In this document: positions 29,901 to 38,600 of the stretch, piece after piece
How positions within the stretch are numbered: the stretch's first letter is position 1
Layout: each line of letters opens with the position of its first letter
Assembly: GCF_000210295.1 (NCBI RefSeq)
Contig: NC_026743.1
Location: forward strand, 1,984,001-2,048,000
Direction of reading: 5' to 3'
DNA: 64,000 nucleotides
Source of the DNA: Trypanosoma brucei gambiense DAL972
Taxonomy: Eukaryota > Euglenozoa > Kinetoplastea > Trypanosomatida > Trypanosomatidae
Position numbers and translations under genes: made by a program
The notes under the pieces: model-generated
What the model was told of the DNA's origin: nothing
The model's database searches: none
What the model saw: the letters and a program-made list of their open reading frames with translations, nothing else

Positions 29901-32078
29901 CTCCATTCCACGTCGGGTGTGCAGGTGAGCCTGCTCCACGTGCGAAACACGGGGCTGCTCTTTGCCACTGTGAGGGCAAACTGCCGTGTGACCGGGGGGA
30001 AATGGTACTACGAAGTTATGTTGCGCTCCCAAGGACTCATGCAGATTGGATGGTCGTCGTCGAATGAGTCGCGGGAAGACAGTGTTGGTGATACAGCCGG
30101 CTCGTGGTCTGTGGATCTTTTTAGGCGTGTAAAGTGGCACGACGGTAAGGCTGAGCCCTTTACCTCGTCAAGAAGGTGGGTCGTTGGTGATGTTATTGGT
30201 TGTGCGATCGACCTTGTTGCGAAAAAAATGATTTTTTCGTGTAATGGTCGTCTTCTTTGCGATACGAATTTGTTTGACTGCACGTTCACGGGCCTTCCGG
30301 ATGGTCTCAGTTACGAACCTGCTGTTTCCATGAGGGCTGGAAACGAGGTGATGTTCAACTTCGGTTCTTCCACTCTAAGGTACAAACCTGAAGGCTTCTG
30401 CGCATTAGGTGTCCCTGACTCTTGGAATGAGCGGATCGACGCGTTTTATTCTACTTTACGTCCATCCACCACACTGCTGCGTCTCCAAGCGCTGCGGAGC
30501 ATTTGGCTGTCAGCTGACAAGCTTTTGAGGGATGAGGTTTTAACACCTTATGAAAATGTTGTCGCTGCATTGGAACAATACTGTCGACAGCACGGCAAGA
30601 GCATTGTACAAGTTACGGAGGATGTCTGCGCTGACTGTTTTCGTGATTCATCTGTTTCGGTGAAGAAGGCTTTGGAGGCCTACAGAGTGCTCGTTGCCTT
30701 TTCCCGTGTCGCACAGACTGTTATTCCCTTACTTCATCTAGATACGCGGCACCCTAACGTCTCGACCAAACTGTTTCTGATGTGCCGAACCCTCATTTTC
30801 ACTTCTATTCGTAATGAGATGGTGGACGACATCGTGCGGGAAACAAATGTTCGATGTGAGCATTTTCGTGTGTCTATTAATCGAGTGAATGCCCGAGCGA
30901 ATAAAGCCTCGTGGATGTCATCTGTCTTCGGTCAAACCTTTTCGCTTGTAGCAGATCAGAACCCACGTATTTTTTGTACAAACAGGAGATTTTGGAGTGT
31001 GGTATTCCTTGGTGAGGGCGCTGAGGACGTTGGCGGTCCCTTCCGCGAGCATATTAGTGAGATGTGCCGGGAGCTCATGAGCACAGAGCTGCCTCTCTTT
31101 GTGCCCACTGCGAACAACGTACATAACACTGGGAGTTACCGTGACGCCTTCGTTCCCGCCGCGTCCGCATTGAGTGATACGGAGCTTTCCGCATACGTCT
31201 TTGTCGGCCAGTTGATGGGAGGTGCTTTAAGAAACAACGAGCCGTTGGGGCTCTTTTTCCCTCCTCTTGTGTGGAAGTTCCTGTGTTTCTACCCCATAAC
31301 GGAGTCAGATATCGATGACATTGATCGGATTTGCCTGCAGTGTATACGGGAGTTCCGCAGCCTCAATGACCGCCTTGGATCAAGCGACATGTATGACGAG
31401 GTGTTTGACTCAGAGACATTCACGACACGATTGAGTGATGGCACTTTGAAAGAACTAATCGCTGGTGGTAGTGGGATGCGGGTGACGTTCGATCGTTGTG
31501 GGGAGTATGCTGATGCACTCTCCGCCGCGCGGATGAGCGAGTTCAATACCCAGCTACAGAAGATACGTGAGGGTCTGCTCAATGTGATACCGGAAACTGT
31601 GCTCTGTTTGCTGACCCCCTCTGAGTTGGAACAGCGCGTTTGTGGGAAAGCGGACTATACTGTCGAAGAGCTGAGGGGGGGTACTGTGTACGAGGGCCTA
31701 ACCAGCGATGACCGTCGTGTGCAGCTACTGTGGCAGGCGCTGGAAGACGCGACGATGCAGCAGCGCCGTCTGTTCCTACGCTTTGTCTCCGGGCGTGACA
31801 GGCTTCCAGTAAAATTGCGTATCTTGCCGCTCTTAACGTCGGATGATGCGGACAGCACGCTCCCCCGTGCTGCGACATGCTTCTTTGCGCTTGAGCTTCC
31901 TGACTACTCTTCTCTTGAAGTGATGAAGGCCAAGCTGTACTACAGCATCGAAAACTGTGCCGATATTGATGCCGATTTTAATCCGCCGGAAGTGGACGAG
32001 GCGGAGGCGCCGCAGCTTATGATAGGTGTTGAGGACGCGCGACAAGACGAGGCCGAGTCTACCACACCGAGTGATTAG
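20913..32078 (+). CDS. Giant HECT E3 ubiquitin ligase with LamG-like, SPRY and UBA domains
   Basis: 3721 residues from ATG at 20913, just after an A-rich run; the frame runs 34 codons further upstream only to a GTG. Domains, by eye: concanavalin/LamG-like fold at about 416-603; SPRY near 1468-1616; a small beta-barrel near 1870-1915; UBA-like near 2048-2090 (MRGYNIDLCFMALDETGND); acidic linker 2100-2140; a second LamG-like module near 2156-2306; two further SPRY domains near 2763-2930 and 3003-3160; HECT from about 3285 to the end, with FLGEGAEDVGGPFREHISEM in the N-lobe and the catalytic Cys at 3656 (ATCFFALELPDYSS). The Cys accepts ubiquitin from an E2 and passes it to substrate. The design recalls large HERC/HECTD ligases, but no RCC1 repeats are visible. 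Substrate unknown. Confidence 0.92.
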   Translation: MEEDLGDWGLLSISDILDTDIPRKNEVSPSSAISLTEVEISLLSCVPIYAIRYVQSLIKNSKSAVDQRINGLEELDTTRSIKLRRSLATSEFIREKMLGAVESFVLMTGEETNKPGFLRSIALLGPIVCPDIRLFFNAFVEGVEAMIFRMDYTQSDISQCVEVIQSFQSGANVDVLTAEQRRRLCSAEFSLALRCGKLSAVVNCLLHVPKSKEVEKCYRTPPMQYSIGCVRTEMDCFLTRVCDLPCSVHPVPVYCFPNDEKLFLCSRSRGWVLDQLGMMGTRFKVRQQFDISSRKGARIIHCNEKKFLAVYQSSSATGGLRYVMERWDREPGKQPETSEISFCFDDNSAAARDVVFDVYGSTLTCLVCSKASRLSNSKCYLVSGDVDVVLSKSRSEFQVGSQHALRRGPCSWPLRNKCYYFTKTNCISVGRVTLKENFHPFSIELWVYPCNCSDNQAILSIGDKNADEILIEIEPTSDGVLLRGGTRTPHLGVSFVSYHIPGKPTFCYRWWHLGLLFKGNSWELWVNDSVVAQAPALVWPEAISDAVCCLGKSFVGFLVEVRIWNCYRPAPQLYRDGRRSLTGAEATLVGYYPLDEGEGDIIADHAPGGSHTILHHGQANWSSVDTFPVEPPRAMRYIDEFAPITWRESSGSIYFSSSPGYVALAVLADGPCLMICEYAVHNLLLMFQVRVDLPSRTALKDLAYNGLRHSLVCYASSADHPRRLLVWELHKQHHLFLKETYKSIWDCERDLLTQCSAYAGRVVSSERCLIDQLACFVQLPTLVVDASEGLLGGLLKLIRVVLLEQKERDHAAQLCSLLHANLLYRVERDPEVLKREIGAPFPDAQSLINVAQCCGEATDPRNALLRLSFQESFFDTGLLSMTCRCLLSGGSRLAFIKGQAGRPRLTEKEDMLFRSLLEYYESVQASSSLITNAESAQLFCTSLMAEEIFQVERWISRRGKAVDAVKSVSRCLEVFQEILLAKTVEERGGDCGGYVASYAKLLLKTSEKIIESFLKAIHTKPENCWSGLVTCMEYSTVGSLLPSFSVAFSLLPTSVQANCVPYLKGCREALFSLTEALPGSERLPYDLGVALTSALCRIGCSLLVSSDMVTVKVDPKYLQLMSCGIRKIGSERDAIIKNLQQGVGSISKVVEELRREDPGALLVLRDSRLMKLECLLMASFCALLMPTESLRRATKQNLSPMFRHVHNMRPLVLSIRQEDPEYLEVIGQRALFLARFEPICGSRTEGTPRVRRYAKDVNPQKKWRRFFQIWKALRSLKTKLPQQRDADVGDMSAIIVQFLHDKKMGRDSVDRLVAQQTQRAQYRLSGMLLLRQLMEEARVSEPLAKIVLPVLAKTFTGWHYADSVQCCSKEDFLRLHGAFFQLLELVVGAVGSEERNLWADTLLALLTSELRVTDFQRMRGDVATKLRTLWRFENRRTAGCSVLNGNIPEVIRSTLLSPGGTAPSLVVGRSGCTLKGLGCRGTSVAPCEWSLGRKSVSYFFEVQIVDLCPGANCCIGVGPAEYNVSRLPGWDGDSYALHSSEGVLYEGNTLGRPVGCTFGIGDVVGCGWNTEARELYWTKNGRYVVATAHVLQQQLHPLIGISGRGLVKVNFGRDRFVFDKLKVSRPPRRNIGERAWDVFRMFSLRAALCAVELRNDSSSSPDSAVEDIRARLEQCFGCICAEIDRAISLPLSEPFITSLCSHLTVLAKVLTPAQGEILTPCVQCVVTVLQKGTNYALTDRTCSSRLRCSLITAWCSFMNLTPPQAIVEDDQYPRFLETLLSLARELEWGAVRKLGSVGEVFAPIEAWTALALLQRMNCHNSTHYWGEKLHAWIVQSVGDTSDYTNISLALRIINGASRLAVPGDRIVVHKSKHTKLVATVVDYSLEDETCEVIECEEKRQTVSLRRADIVVGDDSSLFPQTGNMFHQIQLTHVFQLAQSLCSEREVEDVTLKTSLHYRVLAIFWQCAQRGFLTTASGLIPLLSRALDNVESTPDGYQVLLQERLVIENCLLGRAVSATDSASNGNSHDSKPPAIPEVGDPPGASARELRARLAQELSMRGYNIDLCFMALDETGNDPHAALQLLGDHHEDFMSARRRTTPSTTDDEDISTDEAEETAEYDMHDIFSPESEDGMNENVSVDQCDSLTDCIRFLGGYVSITFEHSLGDQFTVDLQLYLFDVTATQDVLYQLAAQGEWELVARVQDSSFYCGWMRRGDAGPSLCKAPIGYSSTTRWVQLTVVQGESRFSLYKCGVLQCDMEIPFRGRLFESGLHLGGCADDEETRLNGGIRDVRFYSCALTSEEVSRLTAMRSDGRLPQCTLRLECTSETIKAVTADPRLSASLAITGAVTWFEQISGHGRTGDVCNLEVDLTTQNGEGGIFAIETVNEDSSVSAVWFKRKDQPREQIFAAIQKLDRQLICYYAVAITTHLMSRTPEPELCLTPEQVRRMVQFVVNSSDANLFKSFGHALQHIAMRENISIINYAMQELVDVLQREQKMLVLESSHPFKSALETAHEVHVPGRREYELHFDTRCSSNMLVTFCAEHTLSTVIAHAPGYALNSLCIRASRFFIDVRIDISAAQWGYKIAVLYDLSVARSAAQLVRTTLSAVTAKGMERVPFLRTRECFGGLENAVRVNVGVTRRLILSCLTDLFLHVLEYAEPMPPVTCVHDLRRMSERLFRQAVGPQHLHSRFVQVVSEFYVAFSDAEQCLSLVDEERKKVLGRVYDASADADRFQRKRLEQRNLYKRREGLRVNVEKVLHVESLRVGVNQNKTILACSELSGSSLIADVPLGRGRWYFEVRMMSTGDVFIGVLPSRTHSWTDLPTLETFVAFNGKTGTYHGVKNVAVAPRRIWKAKDYVGVVMDGAQKICSFFVNGQDTGLFFPFGENEVEATAAAGARAAGEQEVIYHPLFVLDEAEGVTINFGGAHFEYELPRNCFPLDPANLTLGTLIPYNQVRAFHDLAAYFASGGRTTLPPFFHEEANPFENSTERLGPPHVSLHSTSGVQVSLLHVRNTGLLFATVRANCRVTGGKWYYEVMLRSQGLMQIGWSSSNESREDSVGDTAGSWSVDLFRRVKWHDGKAEPFTSSRRWVVGDVIGCAIDLVAKKMIFSCNGRLLCDTNLFDCTFTGLPDGLSYEPAVSMRAGNEVMFNFGSSTLRYKPEGFCALGVPDSWNERIDAFYSTLRPSTTLLRLQALRSIWLSADKLLRDEVLTPYENVVAALEQYCRQHGKSIVQVTEDVCADCFRDSSVSVKKALEAYRVLVAFSRVAQTVIPLLHLDTRHPNVSTKLFLMCRTLIFTSIRNEMVDDIVRETNVRCEHFRVSINRVNARANKASWMSSVFGQTFSLVADQNPRIFCTNRRFWSVVFLGEGAEDVGGPFREHISEMCRELMSTELPLFVPTANNVHNTGSYRDAFVPAASALSDTELSAYVFVGQLMGGALRNNEPLGLFFPPLVWKFLCFYPITESDIDDIDRICLQCIREFRSLNDRLGSSDMYDEVFDSETFTTRLSDGTLKELIAGGSGMRVTFDRCGEYADALSAARMSEFNTQLQKIREGLLNVIPETVLCLLTPSELEQRVCGKADYTVEELRGGTVYEGLTSDDRRVQLLWQALEDATMQQRRLFLRFVSGRDRLPVKLRILPLLTSDDADSTLPRAATCFFALELPDYSSLEVMKAKLYYSIENCADIDADFNPPEVDEAEAPQLMIGVEDARQDEAESTTPSD

Positions 32079-32490
32079 GCGAGCCCGGCTCTTTGTCTTC
32101 TTGCCGGTTCAGCATTCCTCTGTCCCCAGGACAGGCGATAAAAAAAACAGGAGCCAATGAGATACAGTTGTGCCACAATTTCCCCTACTTTGTCTTGATT
32201 TCGTGTGAAGGGGGTTTCCGGTTGCGTCGTGTGTGTATGTTCGTTGACAATGTAGTCAGTTGGAAGCAAGGGGAGGTGAGTCGCATCTTTGTATATTTTC
32301 TGGTGTTTTCCGCGTTCTTGTCGTGAACACGTTGATTTTTGGGAAACATTAGCAAAGCGAGTGAGAAAGGCTCTGGAATGTGTCGCCATAGTTCCCATTA
32401 ATACCGCCACTCGATATGGTCAATGCCGCACTGTCGTTCATTATTTTTACCTTCCATCGTTTTTTTGTGCCTCTCTCTGGAGCTGTAGGT
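32079..32490 (+). other. Intergenic; splice acceptor of lectin-like gene
   Basis: 412 bases. A C/T-rich stretch at about 32440-32482 ends in CTGTAG two bases before ATG 32491. An earlier in-frame ATG at 32416 lies upstream of this acceptor and is probably not in the mRNA. Confidence 0.55.
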
Positions 32491-33375
32491 ATGCCGCCGA
32501 CCCCATTACGTTTGACGCTGTTTTCGCCATTGTTGCTTTTCTTGCTGACAGCTGGAACAGTGTGTGGGACGCCAGGCACGGACTACATACAGGTTCATTC
32601 GGTTTTCCCCCCCATTTTGCGGAACTTCTGGGAGCATGGCATGCGGTTTTGGTCTTTTGGACTCAACACCGTCGTGACGGATAACTACATTCGTCTGACG
32701 GAAGGTAGGCGCAACGTCAGTGGCTACATTTGGAATCGGCACTCCAACCGTATGGAGGCTTTTGAACTGAACGCCACACTGCAGGTCCAGAGGCACCATC
32801 GTGACTCGCAAACGACCGCGTCTGAGGGCAGTGGTATGGCCATCTGGTACACTACGGTTGACCGATTTACTCGCAATGAGACTCAATTTTTTGGCTTCCG
32901 GTCGTCCTTTACGGGCGTTGGAGTCCTGTTGACTCATGCTGATGAAATCTCTTTGGTTGTTAACAACGGTACTACCACCATAGACACCCAGCACCTGACA
33001 CGTAAACGACACGGTTACTGCCGCGTGCCACGCCTCGGGTCTGAGCATCTGACTATTACACTTCAGTACACTAACCAAACTTTCCGTGTGCTGTACACAG
33101 TGCACTTCACCAAGAAGGGGCGTGAACAAGACACTTGGGGCGCTCCTCACAGCACTGTCCTCTGTACCACTGGGCCTGCACCTCCGCTGGACAGCAGCTA
33201 TTATTTTGGTGTCACCGCCGCAAACACAGGTTTGAGCCAAGCAGCCCATGAACTCCGCAGCATAATCATGACTCCTCTTTCCAATATAACTCATCATGCG
33301 GAGGAGGAGAGCCTCGCGGCGCAGGCTCGCCTCTTTAAAGAGGACAACAAAGTTACACAGGAGTTAAGTGACTAA
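32491..33375 (+). CDS. L-type lectin-like secretory protein (ERGIC-53/VIP36 relative)
   Basis: 294 residues from ATG at 32491. Residues 1-26 are a strong signal peptide (LFSPLLLFLLTAGTVCG). The body is a legume-lectin-type beta sandwich: NTVVTDNYIRLTEGRRNVSG then YIWNR, an outer strand with MEAFELNATLQVQ, GSGMAIWYT, FFGFRSSFTGVGVLLTH, and late strands with LTITLQYTNQTFRVLYTV and YYFGVTAA. Five or more N-glycosylation sequons are present. ERGIC-53/VIP36 receptors carry cargo glycoproteins between ER and Golgi using a Ca-dependent mannose site. Here the Asp normally before GLAIWYT is Ser, and the second acidic cluster is also altered. There is no C-terminal membrane helix or KKxx signal; the tail is helical and acidic. 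It may be soluble and non-sugar-binding. Confidence 0.75.
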   Translation: MPPTPLRLTLFSPLLLFLLTAGTVCGTPGTDYIQVHSVFPPILRNFWEHGMRFWSFGLNTVVTDNYIRLTEGRRNVSGYIWNRHSNRMEAFELNATLQVQRHHRDSQTTASEGSGMAIWYTTVDRFTRNETQFFGFRSSFTGVGVLLTHADEISLVVNNGTTTIDTQHLTRKRHGYCRVPRLGSEHLTITLQYTNQTFRVLYTVHFTKKGREQDTWGAPHSTVLCTTGPAPPLDSSYYFGVTAANTGLSQAAHELRSIIMTPLSNITHHAEEESLAAQARLFKEDNKVTQELSD

Positions 33376-33856
33376 GCGATGTCAGGTGTGGGCGTTCAGA
33401 AGTATGCAGTGGGTAGAGTTGTACGGTGTTGAACGTCCATGTTAGTGCAATTTGTGCCATCGTGCAGTCGTTGGGGGGGGGGGGGAACTGCTCCTTTTAG
33501 CATGCGTACGCCTCCCTTCCACATATGCATGTACCGGGTGAAGTTTTTAGTTCCTATGTTTTGCGCTCCCCTCTGGTATTTGTTCTGTTTCTTATTCTTG
33601 TGAACTCGGCCTCGTTTGAGGAAGGATGTGCGGCTCAATTGTGCACTACATTTTATATATCCCGATGGAGTACGCATAAACGTGCGTGTGGCTTTTCTGC
33701 CTACCGCGTTCAACAGACAAGTTTGCGCGTGCCCCAGCGTGCAGGATTTCTTGGCGTTTTCCCGGTGTTCTTACTTGCACACCTTTCCTCCCTGTGCCTG
33801 CGTTGAAATAACCTCTTCAATCGGTACGTAGTAAGATAAGCAAGCGGACGTTACTA
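33376..33856 (+). other. Intergenic with 13-G run
   Basis: 481 bases with no gene. G13 at 33473-33485 lies in the transcribed 3' UTR of the lectin-like gene. A pyrimidine tract near 33770-33800 precedes candidate acceptor AGs before the next ATG at 33857. Confidence 0.6.
33473..33485 (+). repeat. Thirteen-G homopolymer run
   Basis: Uninterrupted G13 on the transcribed sense strand, 98 bases after the lectin-like stop codon. Length is likely to vary between reads and strains. Confidence 0.95.
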
Positions 33857-34573
33857 ATGGACCGGAGCGAGACATTCAAGGTCTTTTGTGAGCGCGTGGA
33901 GGCATTTTTGGGAAAAGGCGTTGGTATCGACCTAGTGCTGAAGTGTATGCTGGGGTTAACTCGCCTGCGGATGGTTAACGCTTCCGATGAGGCGACGAAA
34001 GAGGTTTACGCGGGGTTTGCCATGGCTGTTATCAATGGTCGTATGCTTGGGAACCACTTCCGTTACCCGTCCTCTTTTAGTCTAGCCCTGAGAACGTTTA
34101 AAGCGAAGGAGGGACCGCTCTTCCACTGGTTTTTGTTCGGCTTGTCTTTCCTCCTGCGGACGTTTGAGCAAATGACGGGTGACCTCAACTACTACCAGAT
34201 GATTATAATGAGACACTGGAGCCGGTCACGTCTGTCACATACCTATTGGTTCTTCAAGTCGCTTTCGCTTACGTGTCTGCTTCTAGACGAAGTCCTCTTG
34301 TTGAGGTTGGAACTGCGATCCCCTCAATGGAGGGAGAAGACTTCTGAAGAGCGCTCCTCATTTTTGAGAAGAAAGGTCATTTCCATAATGCGCTGCTTGT
34401 TAGACATGTGCATGTACTACCAGTGGGTGCCATGGTACAATCCTTACAAGACTCTGCAGTACTGTTGTGTAACAGCTAGTGGGTTTCTCGGTGTGTACTC
34501 CGGATGGGGTGATGTATGTGACTCCCTTGCGGCGTCCAAGGCACGGCGAGTCGATAGCATTAAAGCAGACTAA
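33857..34573 (+). CDS. PEX11-like membrane protein, putative
   Basis: 238 residues, ATG at 33857. Length, helical composition and the pattern of amphipathic helices resemble PEX11 proteins, which drive proliferation of peroxisomes (glycosomes in trypanosomes). Resembling parts: the N-terminal helix ETFKVFCERVEAFLGK, the RMLGNHFRYPSSFSLALRTF segment, and an aromatic, hydrophobic region around residues 93-155 with HWFLFGLSFLLRTFEQM and WFFKSLSLTCLLLDEVLLL. A last hydrophobic stretch lies at about 198-222, followed by a short basic tail. T. brucei already has PEX11 and GIM5A/B, so this would be an additional divergent member. I am not sure of the family; at least it is a multi-helix membrane-associated protein. 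Confidence 0.5.
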   Translation: MDRSETFKVFCERVEAFLGKGVGIDLVLKCMLGLTRLRMVNASDEATKEVYAGFAMAVINGRMLGNHFRYPSSFSLALRTFKAKEGPLFHWFLFGLSFLLRTFEQMTGDLNYYQMIIMRHWSRSRLSHTYWFFKSLSLTCLLLDEVLLLRLELRSPQWREKTSEERSSFLRRKVISIMRCLLDMCMYYQWVPWYNPYKTLQYCCVTASGFLGVYSGWGDVCDSLAASKARRVDSIKAD

Positions 34574-35686
34574 CAAGGGATGGCATAACTTGTGTTTACC
34601 TGTTAACGAATCTTAGTTCAATCACAGGACGAAATGTATTTACGTCTCCACCCCCCTTTTTTAACTTCTGATAACTCACCTTCTGTTGGTCCACTATGTA
34701 GCGTTGATGTTTATTGGAGGTGTATTATGGCGGCTGATTGTACCGGCTAAGACAGCGGGAAGAATGGTGGAACACATGCACTGGTGCACACGTGCATACC
34801 AAATTTACACAACATAGGGAGGGGATGATGGGGTTAACTTCATCAAATTGTTCTTACCATGACAGAAGATTTCGTAGATCTTAACGGGCGAGGGAGGGGA
34901 AATCAACGTTTAAATCACAAAGGGAGGGAGAATGTATACGCAAAGGTGTTTAGTTGTATCGGGCACTGACAACGCAACGCCTTCGTGTAGTCTTCTTCGG
35001 TAATATTTCCAGGCACTACGGGGGTTCCTGCAATGGTGGCGCTCCCTTTTGCATTGAGAGAGGATGGCACTCTTTGGGGTTACACCGTGCTCGGCACGCT
35101 ACCACTATTGTCGTTTGCAGCTGGGTTGTGCTCAGAAGAAATTGGTTGCATGTCCGTGGATTAGTGCGTTCATGCGGCCGATCTCTTTTTTTTCTTTTGT
35201 GCCCGACGTTGTCATGGGCCCCTGGTAAGGGGGAACGCTTTTCTGACCTCGGTGCGCAATACGCCTCCTGAGTTTTCTGGGATGTGATGTGCTCTAGGGA
35301 CTCGGGGATGAGCGAAGGAGTGACTGTGCCGGCCTTGGGGAGGGTGTAGGTAGAGGAGGAGGGTGCGGTAGGGCTTTGTGAGTCTACCCATGTTCCTGTT
35401 TGTGGCGATGGGATTCGGCCGCTCACCTGAGATCTCTGCATCTCTTTTTCTTTACTCACCTCCCGTCGCGTGTGATCGTTAGTTTAGCGGAGATTTTGTT
35501 TGTTTTACATATTTACACCGTACCCCTTTTGGCACTGCTCTCGCTAACTTGTTGTTTTTTTCTTGCTGCTGCTTCCGACACCGTTGTGTATGATTTCGGC
35601 TTTTTGATCCCTTACATTTTGAATTTAGATACGGGTCTGTGTTTCGTGTTGGGGGTGGCTTTTCAGAAGATCGGGGGGCCAGTGAC
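34574..35686 (+). other. Intergenic upstream of TOR1
   Basis: 1.1 kb without a supported gene. Several pyrimidine tracts occur (about 35186-35200, 35440-35465, 35550-35575). The last ends with GAATTTAG at about 35628, the likely TOR1 acceptor, leaving a 5' UTR of about 58 bases. Frames here such as 34954-35271 start from non-ATG codons and have no family resemblance. Confidence 0.55.
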
Positions 35687-38600
35687 ATGGAGGGCTGCGC
35701 CCATCCGTTAACAAGCCAGCTACAGCCCATTTTCAGCGAATTACATTCTGGGAAGTTGGCGACGCTGTCATCTACTATTTCGAAGCTGGAAAACGTTCTT
35801 AAGGACCAAGGTGACGGCTTCTTCCAAAGTAACTCCGAATGTCAGTCCAGGGAGGCCAACTTGAGACTTTCGGTTTGGATTAGCTCCCAAATAGGACAGC
35901 TTTTTAGGAGACCAGAGACTCAACGTGCCGCGATATTGTGTGTCAAAACGCTCCTAGATGTGGAGTATGAGGCCATCAACAACTTGGACCAGACGTTTCT
36001 TAGGCTTCTGGAAGACTCTGTGAAGTGTGCTGACATGAGCGTCTCGAGGATGGCTGCAGAGGTGTGGGGACTCTGGCTGAACAATAGTGGCACTTCTACC
36101 GAAGGAATTGCACAGTCCAGACTGAAAATTTGTTTTGCCGATCTTCGGGAATCGGACAAAGTAATGGATAAGGTTGCTGCGTGCCTGTTTCTTGAGGAGC
36201 TCCTTAAGCGCACCCCGTCGACTGTTGCACCGTTGCTCGACGTCGTTGCCGAATGTCTTCATCCGGCAGTTCTTAGTTCCTCGGATCTCGTTCAGGCAAG
36301 CGCGGCAACAGCTCTGCGGTACGTTCTGTTGCTTATGTATACATCGATGAATCCGAGTGGAATCAAAAAGTGGTATGAAACATTTTTAAGTGCTTCGCTT
36401 GATGCTCTGAGATCAGGTGCCCCTGAGCGCCGCACTGGTGCCATTCGTTGCTTCAACGCTGTTATGTCATCCGTCACGAGCAATGTCTCTGCGTGCGACA
36501 CGGCTGTGACTTTTTCAGAAACATCGGTTGCTCACGTTCATGAGATATGGGAATATGTCAGTGAGCAAGTGACGCTCACCAGCACGCTGGAGCTGAGGCG
36601 GGAGCTTCTACAGTCGTTAACTATACTTGCACTGTATGACACTGAGGCGTTTAAGAGGATGTCTATTGCAAAAGTTGTGGAAGCGGCTTCTGGTGTCTTC
36701 CAGACGCCGGCAGAAAAAGATTTGGAGCCGTTAGTGTTCCAAACCCTGGGAAAGCTCGCAGGAGTTATGCCAGATCAAATAGTCACATTTCTTGGTTGTT
36801 CAATGCATCATATTGAAGAGGTACTGAAACAAGGGAGGCATGATGCGTGCGGTTTGGGGGCCATTGCGTGTGTTGCTGCGTTCGCAGAAGTGAATCCCAG
36901 GGCGGTGCGACCGTACTTGCGGCAGATTCTTGCACCCATTCTTTCCGGGTCGCTTACTGTTGACTTTGCGAAAGGCGTTGCCCGCATTTGTGCGGCGTTT
37001 CCCGAACTGCGGTCCACATGCCTGTCGAAGATATTGGAGGTAGCAAAGAAACAACTGCGAGACGACCGGTGTAACGCAGGCGGCGCGGGTGCTTTGTGCG
37101 ATGGAGGAGTCAGTCCCGAAGCACAGATTCTCAGCGCTCTAAGTAATCTCGAGTTTGCTGGGTATCCTACTTTGCCCTTTCTGTGTGACACGGCCGTTGC
37201 TTACGTTTCGGTCCCTAACGGAGAGGTTCGACGTGCCGCAATAAAGCTTTGCTTTAAGCTTGTGTTATCTGGTTGTCTAGGCCCGCAGTCGCCTTGTAGG
37301 CAAACTTCTGATGGTGTTGTCATACATAGCGGCTGTGAGCATACTCAACTTTTCAACAAAGTGATCAAAAAACTGGTGAACGCTGCGGTAGCAGACCCGG
37401 AGAGTGACATCAGACTTGACACTTTGAGAAACTTTACGGAGGAATTTGACCATACGCTTGCTCTCCGTGATGTTGTGCGGTCTCTGTTTCCTGCCTTGCA
37501 TGACAAACACCAGAACAGATTGGCGGTTGTCCGTCTTCTTGGTCGGGTGTCGCGTAGGAACCCAGCACATGTTTATCCTATGCTAAGGAGAATTATGGTG
37601 CAGTGTGTGACCGAAATGCAATACTTCGAGCATGCGAAGAAGCAAGAACAGGCCTTTTCCGTGCTGGGTGCCATAATTGAATCTGCGCCTGGCTTGTGTA
37701 AGCCTTATATATCGTCCTTGCTCAACATGTGTGCAGCAAGACTGAGCGATGGGACGCGGGAAGCGGACGTCTGCGCAGCTTTGCTGTCATGTGTGGGGAA
37801 ACTCGTCCGTTATGCTGAAGGTGACGACATTCGCGTTTGTGCTCGAATACGACCCATCGTTGTTCAACACATCTTAGATTCGTCACATTTACCGAAGAAA
37901 AGGGAGGCGCTACGTGCTCTCGGTGATATCGTTCGTACGACAAAGGACGTTAACGTTTACGAGGACCACGCAGAACTCCTTCCTGTGCTCCTTCAAGCAT
38001 TGCACGGTGGATTTAAAGAACTGTGGCCTGTCAGGAAAGATGTGCTTCAGTTAATGGGGATAATTGGTGCTGTTGACCCTGTTCGGGTAAAGGAAATCCT
38101 CCGGGGGCCTCGTGTTAACAATAATACGAAATTGGTACCTTTCCTTCCGTTTGAGGGTGAAGATACCATTGCCCAGACGGTTGTGCGGAGCGTCTTGCAT
38201 ATTCTTTCTCTTCCGTCACTAACAGAGGATCAAAGTGTGGCTGCTGTGCAGGTTATCGTTGGCATTTTTTCACTGGAGGTGCTTTCCCCCGGCTGTCTTG
38301 TTTCGTTCTACGGTGAGGTGATTTCTTCCATCCAAAAGCAAGCTCGAGTACAAGTGCGCAAACGGGAGGAAATTTTGGTGCACCTCATCTCACTTGTTCG
38401 CATTCTGAAGGGACATCTTCGCCCTCATCTTAAGGAAATCACATCTACTGTTGATTCCTTCATTTCTGCCATCGACCTGTCCGTTCTGAGGCAGGTTTTA
38501 GCGTTGCTAAAGGAGCTGTGCTGCTCTCTTCGTGAGGAGTTTCGACCGTATATGTCGTCTCTCCTCGGTCCAATAATAGTCCTTGTGGAAGAAAATGTGG

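Noticed and set aside
32416..32490. Earlier in-frame ATG of the lectin-like gene
   Set aside because: It precedes a good pyrimidine tract and CTGTAG acceptor. The downstream ATG gives a standard signal peptide.
34954..35271. 105-codon frame upstream of TOR1
   Set aside because: Non-ATG start, no acceptor, composition of intergenic DNA.
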